Origin: Buddleja alternifolia
Lineage: Eukaryota > Streptophyta > Magnoliopsida > Lamiales > Scrophulariaceae
Length of the DNA: 64,000 nt
NCBI GenBank assembly: GCA_019426215.1
Contig: CM033408.1
Location: 25,833,953 to 25,897,952 of the forward strand
Direction: 5' to 3'
The notes beneath the pieces were generated by a model. It was not told where the DNA came from and searched no databases. It saw nothing but the letters and a program-made list of their open reading frames with translations. Shown in pieces: positions 13,218 through 23,589 of this stretch (positions within the stretch are counted from its first letter, which is position 1; the number at the start of each line of letters is the position of its first letter). Both the position numbers and the translations under genes were made by a program.

Positions 13218-13817
13218 CAAAATTTTTTTAAAAAAAAATTCTATCAAAAGTGGAATTACGAAACCACCCCTCTTAACCCCATATGATACACCCTGCTTGC
13301 TGCTATACACCCCCCCACACAAGTGCTTCTACCCGACACCGGAGAAAAGAGAAGACGAAGAGACCCGATACACGCAAAACCACCGGAGAAAAAAGAGTCC
13401 CTATCCCGGAGAAGGAAAGGTCGCCGCTCGCAGGTCCCCGCAGAGAAGAGAATCGCCCATTTAACGCCGCCTGCTTCCATTCCATTTCGCGCCGCCTGCT
13501 TCCATTGTTGGACCGACCCGTCGTCTGCCATTGAAAGAAGAAGAAGGAGAAGAGAAGTTAAAGGTATTGAAGCAACCCGATCCAATGTACTTGTAGAAAA
13601 TGTGAATTTTTTCAAAATTTTGTGAATTTTTTGTAAAATGCTCAATTTCCCCAATGTAATTTATAATTATTGAAGCATATTTTTTTATTTTGAAAAACCT
13701 TGATCAATGAATGAATAAGTGATTTGTTGGGTTAATTTGTCCCAGTTAATTTTAATTTTGAAGCACATTTTGATATTAGGGTTTATGTAATTTTAAGGAT
13801 TGTGCATTTGCAGAGTA
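13218..13817 (+). other. 5' UTR exon and first intron of the Ulp1-like gene
   Basis: No protein-coding gene is seen. The GC-rich stretch at about 13330-13565 ends in a plausible donor AAAG|GTATTG, and an acceptor TTGCAG lies at 13807-13812 just before the ATG at 13818. It reads as a non-coding first exon plus intron. It contains a repeated GCCGCCTGCTTCCATT and a TTTCGCGCC match to the E2F consensus near 13486. The several short open frames overlapping here conflict with each other. Confidence 0.4.
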
Positions 13818-16800
13818 ATGGATGCTCCCCGTGTTGATGAACGTTCATCTTTGACTGAGAACGAGCCTTCTACCTCATCGACACCCCCTGTAAGTAAAAA
13901 CTTCTTCTATTTATTTATAATGCTTTTGTGGAGATGGGAAAATTAGGAAAAATTAGGAGAAATTGATTGGTATGTTTTGGAATTATTGATGAAATGGATG
14001 AATTGATAAGTGTTTATTGATGAATTTGATGAATTCATAAGGATTGTTTGAATGAAATGATGCATGCTTTAAATTTGGTTATTTTTTTGGAAGTATTGAT
14101 GAAATGGATGAATTGATAAGTGTTTATTGATCAAATTGATGAATTCATAAGGATTTTTCAAATGAATTGATGCATGGTTTAATTTTGGTTATTGTTTTGG
14201 AATTATTGATGAAATGGATGAATTGATAAGTGTTTATTGATCAAATTGATGAATTCATAAGGATTTTTCGAATGAATTGATGCATGGCTTAATTTTGGTT
14301 ATTGTTTTGGAATTATTGATGAAAGGAATGAATTGATAAGTGTTTATTGATCAATTTGATGAATTCATAAGGATTTTTCGAATGAAATGATGCATGGTTT
14401 AATTTTGGTTATTGTTTTGGAATTATTGATGAAATGGATGAATTGATAAGTGTTTATTGATCAATTTGATGAATTTATAAAGGATTGTTCGAATGAAATG
14501 ATGCATGCTTTAAATTTGGTTATCGTTTTAGAAGTATTGATGAAAGGAATGAATTGATAAGTGTTTATTGATCAAATTGATGAATTCATAAGGATTTTTC
14601 GAATGAAATGATGCATGGTTTAATTTTGGTTATTGTTTTGGAATTATTGATGAAATGGATGAATTGCTAAGTGTTTATTGATTTGAATATGTTAGTTCAT
14701 AGCTCTCATTTTTGTATATGCTGTTTCGTTGTCATTATATTTGAAGAGTTTTCAATTGTGTTGTTCAGGTCCCCACTCTATATTTGACCCTTGAAGAATG
14801 TAATTTCAAGGGTAAAATCAACACGTATTGCAAAATGGCCGAGGAATGCTTATTCATCGAAAGATGTTTAAGCGACCATCCGGATGGGATGAATTGGTTG
14901 AGGGATTCTCAATTCGGGCCATTGTTTGACACCGCTCCGTACACGGATATGATTCTTACTCCGTTGTGGATTCTTCTATGCCGAAAAGTGAAGTCTCCCA
15001 ATAAGTCGGAGATTTGGTTTGTTTTGAATGGAGTTCCTATTCGGTATTCGTTGATGGAGCACGGCTTAATTAGTGGGTTGAACTGTGGTGAATATCCGAA
15101 GGAAGGACCATTGTGGGAGAAGAAAACTTTGTATCAAGATATCTAAACACGAAAAAGGTCACACTAGCAAGTATAAAGGATGTACTTGCAAATATTCGAA
15201 TTCCAGAAGAAGTTGAGTCTCCCACTGGCGATGGTGATAGAAGGCTAAGCATTGTTAGGAAAGGGGGTCGGGACACGACGAAGGACGACAAGTTGAAGTT
15301 GTCCTTACTTTATTTAGTGGGTTCGGTGTTGTTTTATAGTGGAAATGAAAATGCAAAAATAGATTCCATGCTAATCCAAATAGTGGAGAGTTTGGAATTT
15401 GCAAAGTCGTATCCATGGGGTCGTCGCTCCTTTGGTTTTCTGATGGAGCAGGTGACAAGTTTGGACATGGCACAGAAGAAGATGTCCAGAAACCCACAGT
15501 GGAAATGTCCCGGTTTCATTATACCTCTTATGGTAAGTCTTTTAATGATGTTTTGATATATTGCTATATTTGAAACTGTGACTTTTATATTGGGAAATAT
15601 ATTAACCGACGGTAATATTTTTTTTGTGTAGCTTCTTCCTTTTGAGTGCATGTCCGTCCTGTCACCTGCTATTGGGCAATTGAGGGAGAATATCAACCCC
15701 ACGTTGCCCCGAATGTGCAAGTGGACGACAAAACCGAAAGTGAAGAAACAATTTGCGAGTTTCGACCAGTTCCTTAAATTGGTGTTAAACACAAAGGTTG
15801 GTATGATTTTTTTTTGGACATTATGTTTTTGCAATTAATATAATTAATGAGTTTTGTAACTTATTATAATTCGCCAAATTTTGTAGGACATTGCAAGCAT
15901 ACTAAAGGCCACTCCGGAGGAACGCGCTTCAATCGATAAGGAGTTTCCTCCTTTCAATGCAAAAAATTCCGTGGTGGACCCGACCACTGATGTTTGGGCT
16001 GCAATTTTAGAGTCAGGGGGAAGAATTCTATTTGAAGACATGTACCTTGCTGACGTGGTCGGTAAATGTTCTTCGCTTGGATTGGACGGAGTCGAAGACA
16101 TTAGTGATCCTCTGCCCGAAATAGACCCATCAGCCATCCCAGTCGACAGCATTCCACCATTATCCTCCATCCCTCTTCGTGAAAGGGCTCCCGGTCATTC
16201 AACGGAACCTAATAGCGAAGTTTTAAGAATGTTCAGTGAGATTTTGGGAAAAATATCTGAGATGGACTCAAGAGTGGATGGTAGACTAGCCAACGTGGAA
16301 AATAGGCTATCCAACATGGAAAATAGGCTATCAAATGTAGAAAATAGGCTATCAGGCGTAGAAAATCAGATAGCTATTTTCCCCAGATTTCAGAGGGATG
16401 ATGAACACTTTTCTGGTGTTGATCGTGATGTGCCAGTTCATGGTTCAGTGAGCCCTCGTGTTGAAAATGAGATGGATATTGTGGTTGATGAGGTCGTGGT
16501 TGGGGAAGGAGAGGTTGCTAATGTCCTAATGGACTTGAAACACGATGAGATCCCTCCTGCCCCTGTCGATCGCGACCATCCAAAGAGGGAGAGGAAAAAG
16601 GGCAGGCTTATACAGTCGCCATGGACTGAGTTAGCCCCACCGAAGAAGGTAATACAGTCAGTTGTTATTTAATGAATTTATTTTGTGTACGATATATTTT
16701 ATCTTTCGTATGATTAACGTGTTTTAGCTACAGGCCAAAACTGCTACGGATCCTCAAACGGGACACCTTCAGTTCGAGGCACTGAAGGTGGATCTGGATG

Positions 16801-17624
16801 CAGCTCCTTTGTCATCTTTCCATGACGGAACCGGAAAAATAATGATGAGTGGAGAGGATGAGGAGCCGTGGCTTAAAAAGGTGAAGGTGGAGGAGGTTAC
16901 AGTGGAAGAGAATTATCATTGTCAGCCTTTGACCCCATACGAGCAGAAGCAATATAACAAGGCCATGGCCCCTAAGTTACCGGCTGACAAAATAGTGGTG
17001 AGTGTGAATGACTTCCCTGTAACAGTAGAAAACCTTCGCACCTTGAAACCTCGAAAATGGCTTGATGACGTAGTCATTAATGCTTACCTCATTTTACTGG
17101 CTGAAAGGCAGATGAGGGAGCCAGAGAGGTACTTGAGGTGCCATTTTTTTAATACTTTCTTTTTAGTGAAGTTGAAATCTGGCGCTAGTTTTGATAGTAT
17201 GGAAAACTGGGTAGATTCAAACATTTCTCTTGTTGATTGTGATGCAATCTTTGTCCCCATCCACGATATTAATCATTGGGCTTTAGCCATTATCAACCTG
17301 AATGAGAGAAAAATGCAGTATATTGATTCGCTGGGTCCTCACATGACTGATAATGGGGTTTTTAACTTGTTGAAAAGCTATCTTGTCCAATACGTGAGGC
17401 ACAAATCTAGACAAGATTTTGATTTGAGTGGATGGGCTGATGAAATTGTGTGCACCATGCCTCGACAGCTGAATGGCGATGACTGTGGAGTGTTTATGCT
17501 CAAGAACATCGACTATTTTTGTACTCGAGAACAGTTTAGGCAATTGAAAAATTATAACGCCGAGCGCATGGGTTTGATCAGAAAGAAGATTGCATTAGAT
17601 ATTTTGAACAAGAGGGTTGTTTGA
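13818..17624 (+). CDS. DUF1985 + Ulp1 (C48) SUMO-protease-like protein carried by a MULE; one frameshift
   Basis: Exons: 13818-13889, 14769-15532, 15632-15796, 15887-16648, 16728-17624, all with GT..AG introns. Exon 1 is MDAPRVDERSSL. Exon 2 is DUF1985-like (GVPIRYSLMEHGLISGLNC, LLYLVGSVLFYSG). Exon 4 holds a four-unit heptad coiled coil. Exon 5 is a complete Ulp1 fold starting LRTLKPRKWLDDVVINAY, with catalytic His in DINHWALAII, Asp in YIDSLG, Gln in PRQLNG and Cys in DDCGVF. Predicted role is cleavage of SUMO-like modifiers, but the natural substrate of MULE-borne Ulp1s is unknown. Near 15119 one base appears to be missing: the frame runs to a TAA at 15144, while the homologous reading continues in the next frame (ENFVSRYLNTKK). 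The copy is therefore a pseudogene unless this is a sequencing error. About 886 codons without the shift. Confidence 0.8.
13968..14690. repeat. 110-bp minisatellite filling intron 1 of the Ulp1-like gene
   Basis: About 6.5 copies of an AT-rich 110-bp unit. The marker GAATTCATAA recurs at 14031, 14141, 14251 and 14361 (and, altered, at 14471 and 14582). Units contain repeated GATGAA and TTGATGAATT steps. It lies wholly inside the intron 13890-14768. Confidence 0.93.
16292..16369 (+). repeat. 21-bp coding repeat encoding heptads (coiled coil)
   Basis: Four tandem units of 21 bp (core GTGGAAAATAGGCTATC) encode NVENRLS-type heptads in the linker between DUF1985 and the Ulp1 domain. A 21-bp unit equals one coiled-coil heptad, so copy-number change would lengthen the coil without breaking frame. 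Confidence 0.9.
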
Positions 17625-17711
17625 ACAATAATTGTATTATCTTGGATACTTATGTATGACAATGTAAATTGAATTTTATTGTAAATTGAATCAATTGATT
17701 TAGATATTGGA

Positions 17712-18560
17712 TTGCAATGTTGTTATCTTAAAATTAGTTGGACCCCTGTACTGTGTGAATATTTGGTATCTGAAATTGCAAATGTTGTCAACGAACATGT
17801 TCAGGATACATTGGGTGTTGATGAGGCATATTTTTTTGTGCCTCTGACCGCAGACGAGAATAGACTGATAACAGATTCCATGTCCGATCCCCGTAAGGCG
17901 AAATCGTTGATGAGTATAACTTATGGTAAGAAAGAGAAGCAGATTAGTACAAGGAGTTTAAAACAGTTGAAACCTCGGGGATGGCTTGATGATGAAGTAT
18001 GTAATTTCTACATGTTGTTATTGAAAAAGAGAGAGTTGCGGGAGCCAATGAGGTACTTGAAATGCCATTATTTTGGTTCTTACTTTTATAAAGTATATAA
18101 AAGTAGAGGTTTTTAGTCGGTGAAAGTTATGACTGATGCTAGAACGTCGACAGTTGATTATAGTCTTCTTCAGTGTGATAAAATCTTTGTGCCGATCAAT
18201 GATAATTTGCATTGGACTTTAGCAATTATCAGCCCGAAGGAAAAAAAAATGGAGTATCTTGATTCATTTGGTCCTAATCGGGGTGATAATGGAGTTTTTA
18301 ACTCGCTAAAAGATTACGTACTCCAATACGTGAAGCACAAATGTATAGAAGATTTTGATTCGAGTGGTTGGACGTACAACATTGTCAGTAACATCCCGCT
18401 ACAGGAAGAAGAGTACGACTGTGGTGTGTTCATGCTCAAATACGTGGACTTCTTTTGTACAAGGGAAAAGTTTAGACCTTTGAAAACATTTAGTCATATC
18501 CACATTCCATATTTTAGACAGAAGATAGCCTTGCAACTTTTGACCAATTCCATAGTTTGA
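17712..18560 (+). pseudogene. Second, downstream Ulp1 copy with a nonsense codon
   Basis: The catalytic domain is repeated 88 bp after the first gene: QLKPRGWLDDEVCNFYMLLL, then a TAG at 18114-18116 after YKSRGF, then the rest in the same frame with DNLHWTLAII (His), YLDSFG (Asp), IPLQEEEYDCGVF (Gln, Cys) and the C-terminus ALQLLTNSIV. It parallels the first copy end to end but lacks DUF1985 and the coiled coil. The catalytic residues are all still present, so decay seems limited to the stop. It may once have been a tandem second domain or a separate gene; no Met-initiated full reading is available. Confidence 0.8.
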
Positions 18561-18726
18561 GGAACATAGTAACTCTGTATTTGTATTATGTTGTCAAATA
18601 TTTATACCGGCCTACAAGTTGCCAAAGTCTCACTTCTAAATCCATAACATCAATTATTACTCCATTTAATAAATCAGAAGGATTGTGCATAAGAAAATTC
18701 AAAGGGGAAGAAAATTCAAAAGGGCA

Positions 18727-19400
18727 GTGCACTTGGCACCGTAGTGCCGAGTGCACTGCCTAAGGCAGTGTACTCAGCACTTTGGGTGGCGAGTGTCGGC
18801 ACCGTGGTGCCGAGTGCACTGCCTTAGGTAGTGCACTCGGCACTCCTGTGCCAGAAACTCGGCACCGTAGTGCCGAGTGCACTGCCTTAGGTAGTGCACT
18901 CGGCACTCTTGTGCCAGAAACTCGGCACCGTAGTGTCGACTGCACTGCCTAAGGCAGTGCACTCAGCACTTTGGGTGCCGAGTGCACTGCCTTAGGTAGT
19001 GCACTCGGCACTCCTGTGACAGAAACTCGGCACCGTAGTGCCGACTGCACTGCCTAAGGCAGTGCACTCCGCACTTTGGGTGCCGAGTGTCGGCACCGTG
19101 GTGCCGAGTGCACTGACTTAGTCAGTGCAGTCGACACTCTGGGTGCCGAGTGTCGGCACCGTGGTGCCGAGTGCACCAGTGCACTCGGCACTCCTGTGCC
19201 AGAAACTCGGCACCGTAGTGCCGAGTGCACTGCCTTAGGCTTAGGCAGTGCACTCGGCACTCCTGTGCCAGAAACTCGGCACCGTTGTGCCGAGTGCACT
19301 CTTGGTGCCGAGTTCGGCACCCATATTGCCGAGTGCACTGACTTAGTCAGTGCAGTCGGCACTCTGGGTGCCGAGTTTCGGCACTCTGGGTGCTGAGTAG
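18727..19400. repeat. GC-rich palindrome array (GGCAC..GTGCCGAGTGCACTGCC)
   Basis: A dense array of short self-complementary blocks, mainly CTCGGCACCGTAGTGCCGAG, CACTGCC(T)TAGGCAGTG and GGCACTCCTGTGCC, in direct and inverted order. It is CpG-rich against the AT-rich surroundings. Open frames on both strands are artefacts of the repeat. A similar array in GGCACC/GGTGCC language lies at 23590-23812. Confidence 0.92.
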
Positions 19401-19404
19401 TGCA

Positions 19405-19875
19405 CTACAATGCGATACTGCGATATAGGGCCCTGTATCCGTCATGCCAATACGGAGATACAGGGTCCTGTATTACAGTATCCACCTTTTTTGGGTCAAT
19501 GCACTTATTGGGCGATACTGAGATATAGGGCCCTGTATCTCGGTATCGGATGTACCGTACTGCGATATAGGGGCCCTATATTCGAGTATCGGGCGTACGA
19601 GACTTTGATACATGGGTCCGTATCGCTGTATCAAAGAGATTTGTGTCCCATTTTGGTGAATACTGCGATATGGGACCCATGTATTATAGTATTTGGGTGC
19701 AAATTACACCAATACCTATTCAAGTATCTGCGTATCACCTGATAGACCCCAACAGCTTGGAGGTTTCCAATATACGGCAATACAGGGGTTCAGTATAGTA
19801 GTATCGTGGTATGCCGGTACAGCGATAATAGCCCCTGTATATGAGGATCCAATTAGTTAATATGGATATACTGGG
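19405..19875. repeat. Second array: GATACTGCGATATAGGGCCCTGTAT repeats (consensus about 25 bp)
   Basis: About eight degenerate copies of a palindrome-centred motif (ATAGGGCCCTGTAT / ATACAGGGxCCTGTAT, with TACTGCGATA before and GTATC after) directly abut the GTGCCGA array. Subterminal arrays of this sort are common in DNA transposons such as CACTA and some MULEs. No protein-coding content. Confidence 0.85.
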
Positions 19876-19949
19876 GTCCTATATTGCAGTATTCACCAAC
19901 TAATGGAAAATTAAAAAAATTAAAAATTAAAAATTGCAAAAAAAAATCG

Positions 19950-20635
19950 CACCATGGTGCTGTTTCGCTCCCACGGTGCCACACCACACGATTCGGGCGA
20001 TTCACAGGGAAAATCGAAACGCAAACATTCGTTCCTTCCATCAACTCATTCTTCCATCAAATCCCCGGCCCATCTACCGTACCTACCCAAGACGCTCCGC
20101 TCCCCTCCGCTATCATCCCATCAATCACCGCACACCGCACGTCTCCTCCATCAGCTCACTCTTCGAGTCAAGGTTAAGTATGGGCTTTTCTAAATTTGTT
20201 GTCGTTGCTTTTTGTTGTGATTAGCAGCATTGCAATGGTGTTTTCTATTTTTGAATTAGTAATACAATTGTTGGGCCATATATTGTGTGTTAATTAATTG
20301 CTAGAATGTACATGCCTCCACAATGAAGGCAAGGTGTTCGATGAATTGATTGATAGAGATTTTGTTGCTTCTTTGTGGTTAACATTGGGTGTATTTGATA
20401 TAGAATTGCAAAGTGATAATTGGGCATGCTTCTTTGTTAAATTGTTACTAGAATGAAGATGCCTAATTAATGAACGCAAGGTGTTCGACGAAAAGCCCCA
20501 TACAAAAAACACGTTGCCCAATTCTAGTTGTGGTTGATTGATAAATCTTGTAGTTGTAGTTAATGAAATATACTCAAATTTGTGATATATTTCATGTTTG
20601 ATAATGCAGGTGTCCATTCATTTGTCGACTAAAAT
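19950..20635 (+). promoter_or_regulatory. Probable 5' UTR exon and intron of the gene at 20636
   Basis: A C-rich stretch (19950-20173) ends in AAG|GTTAAG. An intron runs to TAATGCAG near 20610, 26 nt before the ATG. The arrangement (non-coding exon plus 5' UTR intron) matches that of the Ulp1-like gene and of both MULE transposase-type genes in this window. No other gene is visible here. Confidence 0.45.
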
Positions 20636-21757
20636 ATGGGCCGAAAAAGGGCTCGTACCGCCGAGACACCCAGTACGGCCGATTTGGAGATTGTACCCTC
20701 AACCGTTGATAGTAGTAGCCCCCCACTTTTGATGAAATACCCAAAAGTCAAGAATCCCACTTCTAAATATGCAAAACTGATGAAGTTACCCTGTTATCCC
20801 TCCCGCTACATGGATCCTCATGCTATGCAGGCGATTGATATCAAGTTGAGTGATTTTCGTGCAAAGTTGGAAGTCATGGGTTGGCAGGAACTAAATTTCA
20901 TGGATGAACCGAGTTACAACCGGCTCACATGCGAGTTTTTAAGCACCTTCCAGTATGAAGATGATACAGCCCGGTTTAGAATCGCAAATAAAACCTATGA
21001 GAAGTCAAAACAGGAGATCGCGGATATATTTGGTTGGCCGATTGAAAACACCGAGTCCCTACTTGAAGCGGATGAGGATGCATTTTGGCAGGGAATTACT
21101 CGACTACCTAATGAGAAGTTTTCGGGACGCACGGCTAAGGCCACGGATATTGTCGACTATTCTCTCCGGTATTTACACCGAATCTTGGCATTCACACTTT
21201 TTGGGCGAGGGTGTAGCGGAAAAGTATCCACAAAAGAACTTGGAGTTCTGTGGTGTTTTCAAACCGGCAAACGTGCAGACTTGACGAAAATTTTATGTGA
21301 GAGATTTGTTCAAGTGTCGAGACAGGAGAAGGGCCAACTAGTAATGGGGGGACTTATTACCCGCATTGCCGAGCGGATCGGGGCATTCGATCGAACTACA
21401 ACAAATCAAATTCCTATTGAGGGTCCGATGACAGTTGATAAGAACCAGCTCGCCGGTATGCACCTTCTGAAAAAGAATCCAGCAGGATTCGGTTTCATCC
21501 GAGTGCCGCACCCTCGGGAACGGAGTGATGCGGCAACAGAGGTTGTTACTCTCAACCCTCCAGTTCAAGATCCACCAACGAATACTGCAGCAGGCACCTC
21601 AACTAATTTCGACCGTCTTGACCGTCTTGAGTCTCAATTCGCCGTTCTCGCACAAAATCAAACCGAGTTGATGAGAAATCAAACAGAGATGATGAGACAA
21701 TTATCTGAGTATTTCATGTTTGTCAATTTTGAACCACCCCCGCCTCCATCAACATGA
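20636..21757 (+). CDS. Athila-ORF1-like protein (transposon-borne), single exon, intact
   Basis: An uninterrupted 373-codon frame, MGRKRARTAETPS.... The basic N-terminus is followed by a region with the layout of the plant ATHILA ORF-1 family: YNRLTCEFLSTFQYEDD, then FRIANKTYEKSKQEIADIFG, then RYLHRILAFTLFGRG. The C-terminus (about residues 325-362, RLDRLESQFAVLAQNQ) is a heptad-like coiled coil and the end is proline-rich. It is convergent with the minus-strand gene at 22037-22748. Function is unknown; related domains are found in retrotransposons and captured by DNA transposons. The family call rests on remembered pattern only. No damage is visible, which is unusual in this neighbourhood. 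Confidence 0.6.
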   Translation: MGRKRARTAETPSTADLEIVPSTVDSSSPPLLMKYPKVKNPTSKYAKLMKLPCYPSRYMDPHAMQAIDIKLSDFRAKLEVMGWQELNFMDEPSYNRLTCEFLSTFQYEDDTARFRIANKTYEKSKQEIADIFGWPIENTESLLEADEDAFWQGITRLPNEKFSGRTAKATDIVDYSLRYLHRILAFTLFGRGCSGKVSTKELGVLWCFQTGKRADLTKILCERFVQVSRQEKGQLVMGGLITRIAERIGAFDRTTTNQIPIEGPMTVDKNQLAGMHLLKKNPAGFGFIRVPHPRERSDAATEVVTLNPPVQDPPTNTAAGTSTNFDRLDRLESQFAVLAQNQTELMRNQTEMMRQLSEYFMFVNFEPPPPPST

Positions 21758-22036
21758 CCAGCACCCTTTTTGTCACATGTTCATAATGTTTACGTAGTTG
21801 CATTATTCAAGTGTATGTTTAAGTGCTACAAAATTTCCGACCTTTTTTGAATATATGAACATATATGACCTTTTTTTTAGTACGTATGTTGTTGAATATA
21901 TGAACAAAATTAGAACTACACAAATTAACACACGATTAAACATTACACACAAAGTAAAGCAACTCCGTAAAATAAAATATTTTACACAAACGCCGAAATT
22001 GTCTCAACTGGTAATGAAAATTACTCAATTAACAAT

Positions 22037-22748
22037 TCAAACTACATTTTCATCAAATGCGATCACATTCCACACCAAACGCCTCATCCTCGCTTTCAGG
22101 TTGCTGGATCGATGGAAATCGTCAAAATCATCACAGTCATGTTGTTGCTTCACTTCATTGTCTCTCTCTTCCATGATGACACTCAATAGCTGAATCATTT
22201 CATTTTCCTCGATATGTTTTCTAGTAGCGTTGGAAAGTCGGGGATGCGAATCCATCAACGTTACTAACTCTTTCACCTTGTCTCTGAAAATGAAGTACAA
22301 GCAAGAATCATTACATGCGTCAATTTTCTCCTTATAAGGATCTGCGTTTTTCGGGGGCTTCTCAATTCTGCTATGCACCATAGGGCCCCTCAACAGTATA
22401 CCAGGAGGAAGCAAGCTGCACATTACACTCAAACTAATCACAAATTTCGTTATTAAATAACATATCATAAATAGATTCTACAAATACTACCTGCGATAAG
22501 GATCAACACAATTCTTTACTTTACACACAGCATACAATGTTGTCTCATATTGTGCATATATACAATCGTTTTGTTGGTCATAAATTAATGTTCTACACGA
22601 CTCCGTCCCCGTTTCTGAGAACACCACAGCGGCCAGTAACTCTGTGACCTCTGACCTCAGTCTTGTCCGGTAAAAACAGGATTCACAATCCCCGGGGTTT
22701 TCACAATTTGTCACAGCACAGCAACCAACAACTCCACATAGCTTCGTC
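22037..22748 (-). CDS. Hypothetical Cys-rich protein, two exons (possible RPA1-C-like fold)
   Basis: Exons 22748-22491 (after an acceptor ATGATAG) and 22415-22037, joined across a 75-bp GT..AG intron. Together they read about 210 residues to a stop, and upstream exons are likely. The first exon has many cysteines (CGVVGCC, TNCENPGDCESC), then FYRTRLRSEVTE and AAVVFSETG. A Cys knuckle followed by YR-x-RL and a VVF-E-G strand faintly recalls the C-terminal OB fold of replication protein A large subunit, but I cannot establish it. The second exon (LLPPGILLRGPMVHSR, then a helical acidic tail) is unrecognised. An in-frame initiator was not found in the first visible exon. Confidence 0.45.
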
Positions 22749-23529
22749 CTATCATTTTAAAAACGACAACAAACATACCCTTTAAGAAATGAACTTCTAT
22801 ATGCAACACGTACATCCGGACAGCATTTCATATTCTTAACTTATCAAAATACTTTTGATTACCTATATTTTTGTGTCTCTAGTAAACACAAGAAATGACT
22901 AATACGAAAACGAAACATGGTATCAATCATCATAATAAAAAGACATGTCTTAATAACAAAAGCTTCTTACATTACGAGGGCAAAATGAGGTGGCAGCGGC
23001 GTAACGATACGGAGCTTCTTAAATATATGCAACCAAAAACAAGACCAAAACATAAGAAAGGATTAGAGAAAACAAGAGTTATTGCAATGACGGATTTGGT
23101 GTCTAAACTAGTTTGTACAAGCAATTAATGAAAACATATATAAATATTTTCAGCCTAAACACATTAGGCCACGTGTATTACACCACACCACATTAGAGGT
23201 GCAAGGTTTGATCAAACTAAAACCAAACTTTCAAGCTACTCCAAAAAATGAACTTCTATGAGCTCAAAATCATTCAAATTTCAACATTACACACTCAATT
23301 GAAAAAGGATCGAACCCGCTACAGGAATAACAGACAAAAAATATCATGACTATATAAGATTATAGATCACTTACTCACGATTGACGGGATGGGGGCGGGA
23401 TGGACGTCTACGGTGCAATGATGAGACCGATTTTATGTGAAAGATTTGAAAGCTTGGAAAGTTTTTTGCAATGAGGAAATAAGGGAGGAAATAAGGGAGG
23501 AAAAAAGTGGATGACAATAAAAAGGCTGA
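22749..23529 (-). other. 5' part of the minus-strand hypothetical gene, unresolved
   Basis: I see a plausible non-coding first exon ending in the donor ATCGTGAGT near 23380, but no convincing coding exon between it and 22748. The rest is AT-rich. Confidence 0.3.
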
Positions 23530-23580
23530 AAAAAATTCGAAATTCAATTGGGCGGGAAAATGAAATTTGGGCGGGAAATT
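23530..23580 (-). promoter_or_regulatory. Two E2F-type sites upstream of the 22.0-22.7 kb gene
   Basis: GGGCGGGAAA occurs twice within 30 bp; its complement TTTCCCGCC matches the plant E2F consensus TTTSSCGC. The sites lie between the palindrome array (23590-23812) and the probable 5' UTR exon of the minus-strand gene (about 23370-23520, ending TCGTGAGT). If used, they would place the gene under S-phase control. Confidence 0.4.
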
Positions 23581-23589
23581 GAAATTTGG

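Noticed and set aside
12608..13654. Several overlapping frames on both strands, up to 169 codons
   Set aside because: Only the part from 12872 downward is the NUP160 first exon. The rest are frames through GC-rich leaders that lack stops by composition.
13968..14690. Regular repeats considered as a CRISPR-like array
   Set aside because: Eukaryotic context, 110-bp units with no unique spacers, inside a spliced intron: a minisatellite.
18760..19396. Frames on both strands encoding repeated CTRHYGAEFL / GTRVPSALPK units
   Set aside because: They are palindrome-array translations; being open on both strands at once is expected from the repeat.
23300..23340. GGATCGAACCCGC considered as the 3' end of a tRNA
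   Set aside because: No acceptor stem, D arm or anticodon arm could be found around it.
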